From Glutinoglossum americanum (Eukaryota > Ascomycota > Geoglossomycetes > Geoglossales > Geoglossaceae): 64,000 bases of DNA. Below the pieces are notes generated by a model. It was given only the letters and a program-made list of their open reading frames with translations, was not told the DNA's origin and did no database searches. Below, piece by piece: positions 63,679-64,000 of the stretch (its first letter is position 1; each line of letters starts with the position of its first letter). The stretch lies in assembly GCA_020080175.1 (NCBI GenBank), contig JAGHQL010000001.1, positions 335,040 to 399,039 of the forward strand. Reading direction: 5' to 3'. Both the position numbers and the translations under genes were made by a program.

Positions 63679-64000
63679 TATATATTCGCGAACAATGCTA
63701 TAGACGGCGAGAGCGTTTGATTACACTGGATTTATGAGCGTTGAAGCTCAAAAGATATTGGAATACTGTGCCAGAATAGGTCGAGTCACTAGTATTCGAA
63801 CTAGTAAAGCGACAATTACATACAATAAGAAAGATGTATGCAGCTCTCATATCGAGACTGTTGTTATTGGTGCCCTGTCCACCTCAGCCAAGAAGGAGGT
63901 CTCAGCCTCAGGAGTATTACGTTTAGTATGTAAAAGTTTTCTACTCTAATGTTCCTACCTTCCTATTCGGGAATAGCTGGCAAGCCATGGCGCTCGGCCA
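63679..64000. other. Window end, possible exon not supported
   Basis: An ATG at 63734 opens a 71-codon frame (MSVEAQKILEYCARIGRVTS) up to 63949 that looks protein-like, but it is short and has no recognised family. It could be the first exon of a gene that continues outside the window. Confidence 0.3.

Overview
This window looks like nuclear DNA of a filamentous ascomycete (Pezizomycotina). The evidence is short introns (about 45-100 nt) with GTRNGT donors and CTRAC-type branch points, a fungal PAN3, a Zn2Cys6 protein, a HET-domain gene, a fungal NLR and transposon remnants carrying C:G to T:A damage like that left by repeat-induced point mutation (RIP). I cannot place it to genus. The housekeeping proteins resemble my recollection of Eurotiomycete homologues, but that was not tested.

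Positions 1 to about 31.7 kb are a gene-dense core. In order they hold: coatomer delta (RET2, cut by the window edge), a large acidic protein, a NIPA-type magnesium transporter, a GAT/VHS-like trafficking adaptor, a UBA-UAS-UBX Cdc48 adaptor, the deadenylase subunit PAN3, LSm7, the golgin COY1/CASP, the CORVET subunit VPS3, a ferric reductase-like oxidoreductase and a Zn2Cys6 protein. Several act in vesicle traffic (RET2, the GAT adaptor, COY1, VPS3) and two in mRNA turnover or splicing (PAN3, LSm7). Most gene models were rebuilt by hand from reading frames, splice signals and family conservation; exon coordinates are given in each entry.

From about 31.7 kb the character changes to low-complexity DNA, dispersed repeats and a cluster of self/non-self recognition type genes. 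These are a multi-pass membrane protein flanked by direct repeats, a HET-domain gene with one nonsense codon, and an NLR-like gene with two N-terminal protein kinase domains, an NB-ARC and about ten TPRs, broken by two nonsense codons and one frameshift. They are followed by two small unrecognised spliced genes, one with a 120-bp internal duplication, and a TRAF-type RING protein. An assembly gap of 10 N next to a 35-G run lies at 49.4-49.6 kb.

From about 53.6 kb to the end the DNA is AT-rich transposon debris: a Tc1/mariner transposase fragment, a non-coding repeat shared with 41.5-42.6 kb, a large inverted repeat with perfect hairpins, a decayed Ty3/gypsy integrase, three LTR-like sequences (one a solo LTR with a TATAT target duplication), and an inactivated Ulp1-type protease whose catalytic Cys, its neighbouring Asp and the Trp after the catalytic His all carry G-to-A type changes. 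The most interesting system is the 33.7-53.3 kb recognition cluster, above all the tandem-kinase NLR.
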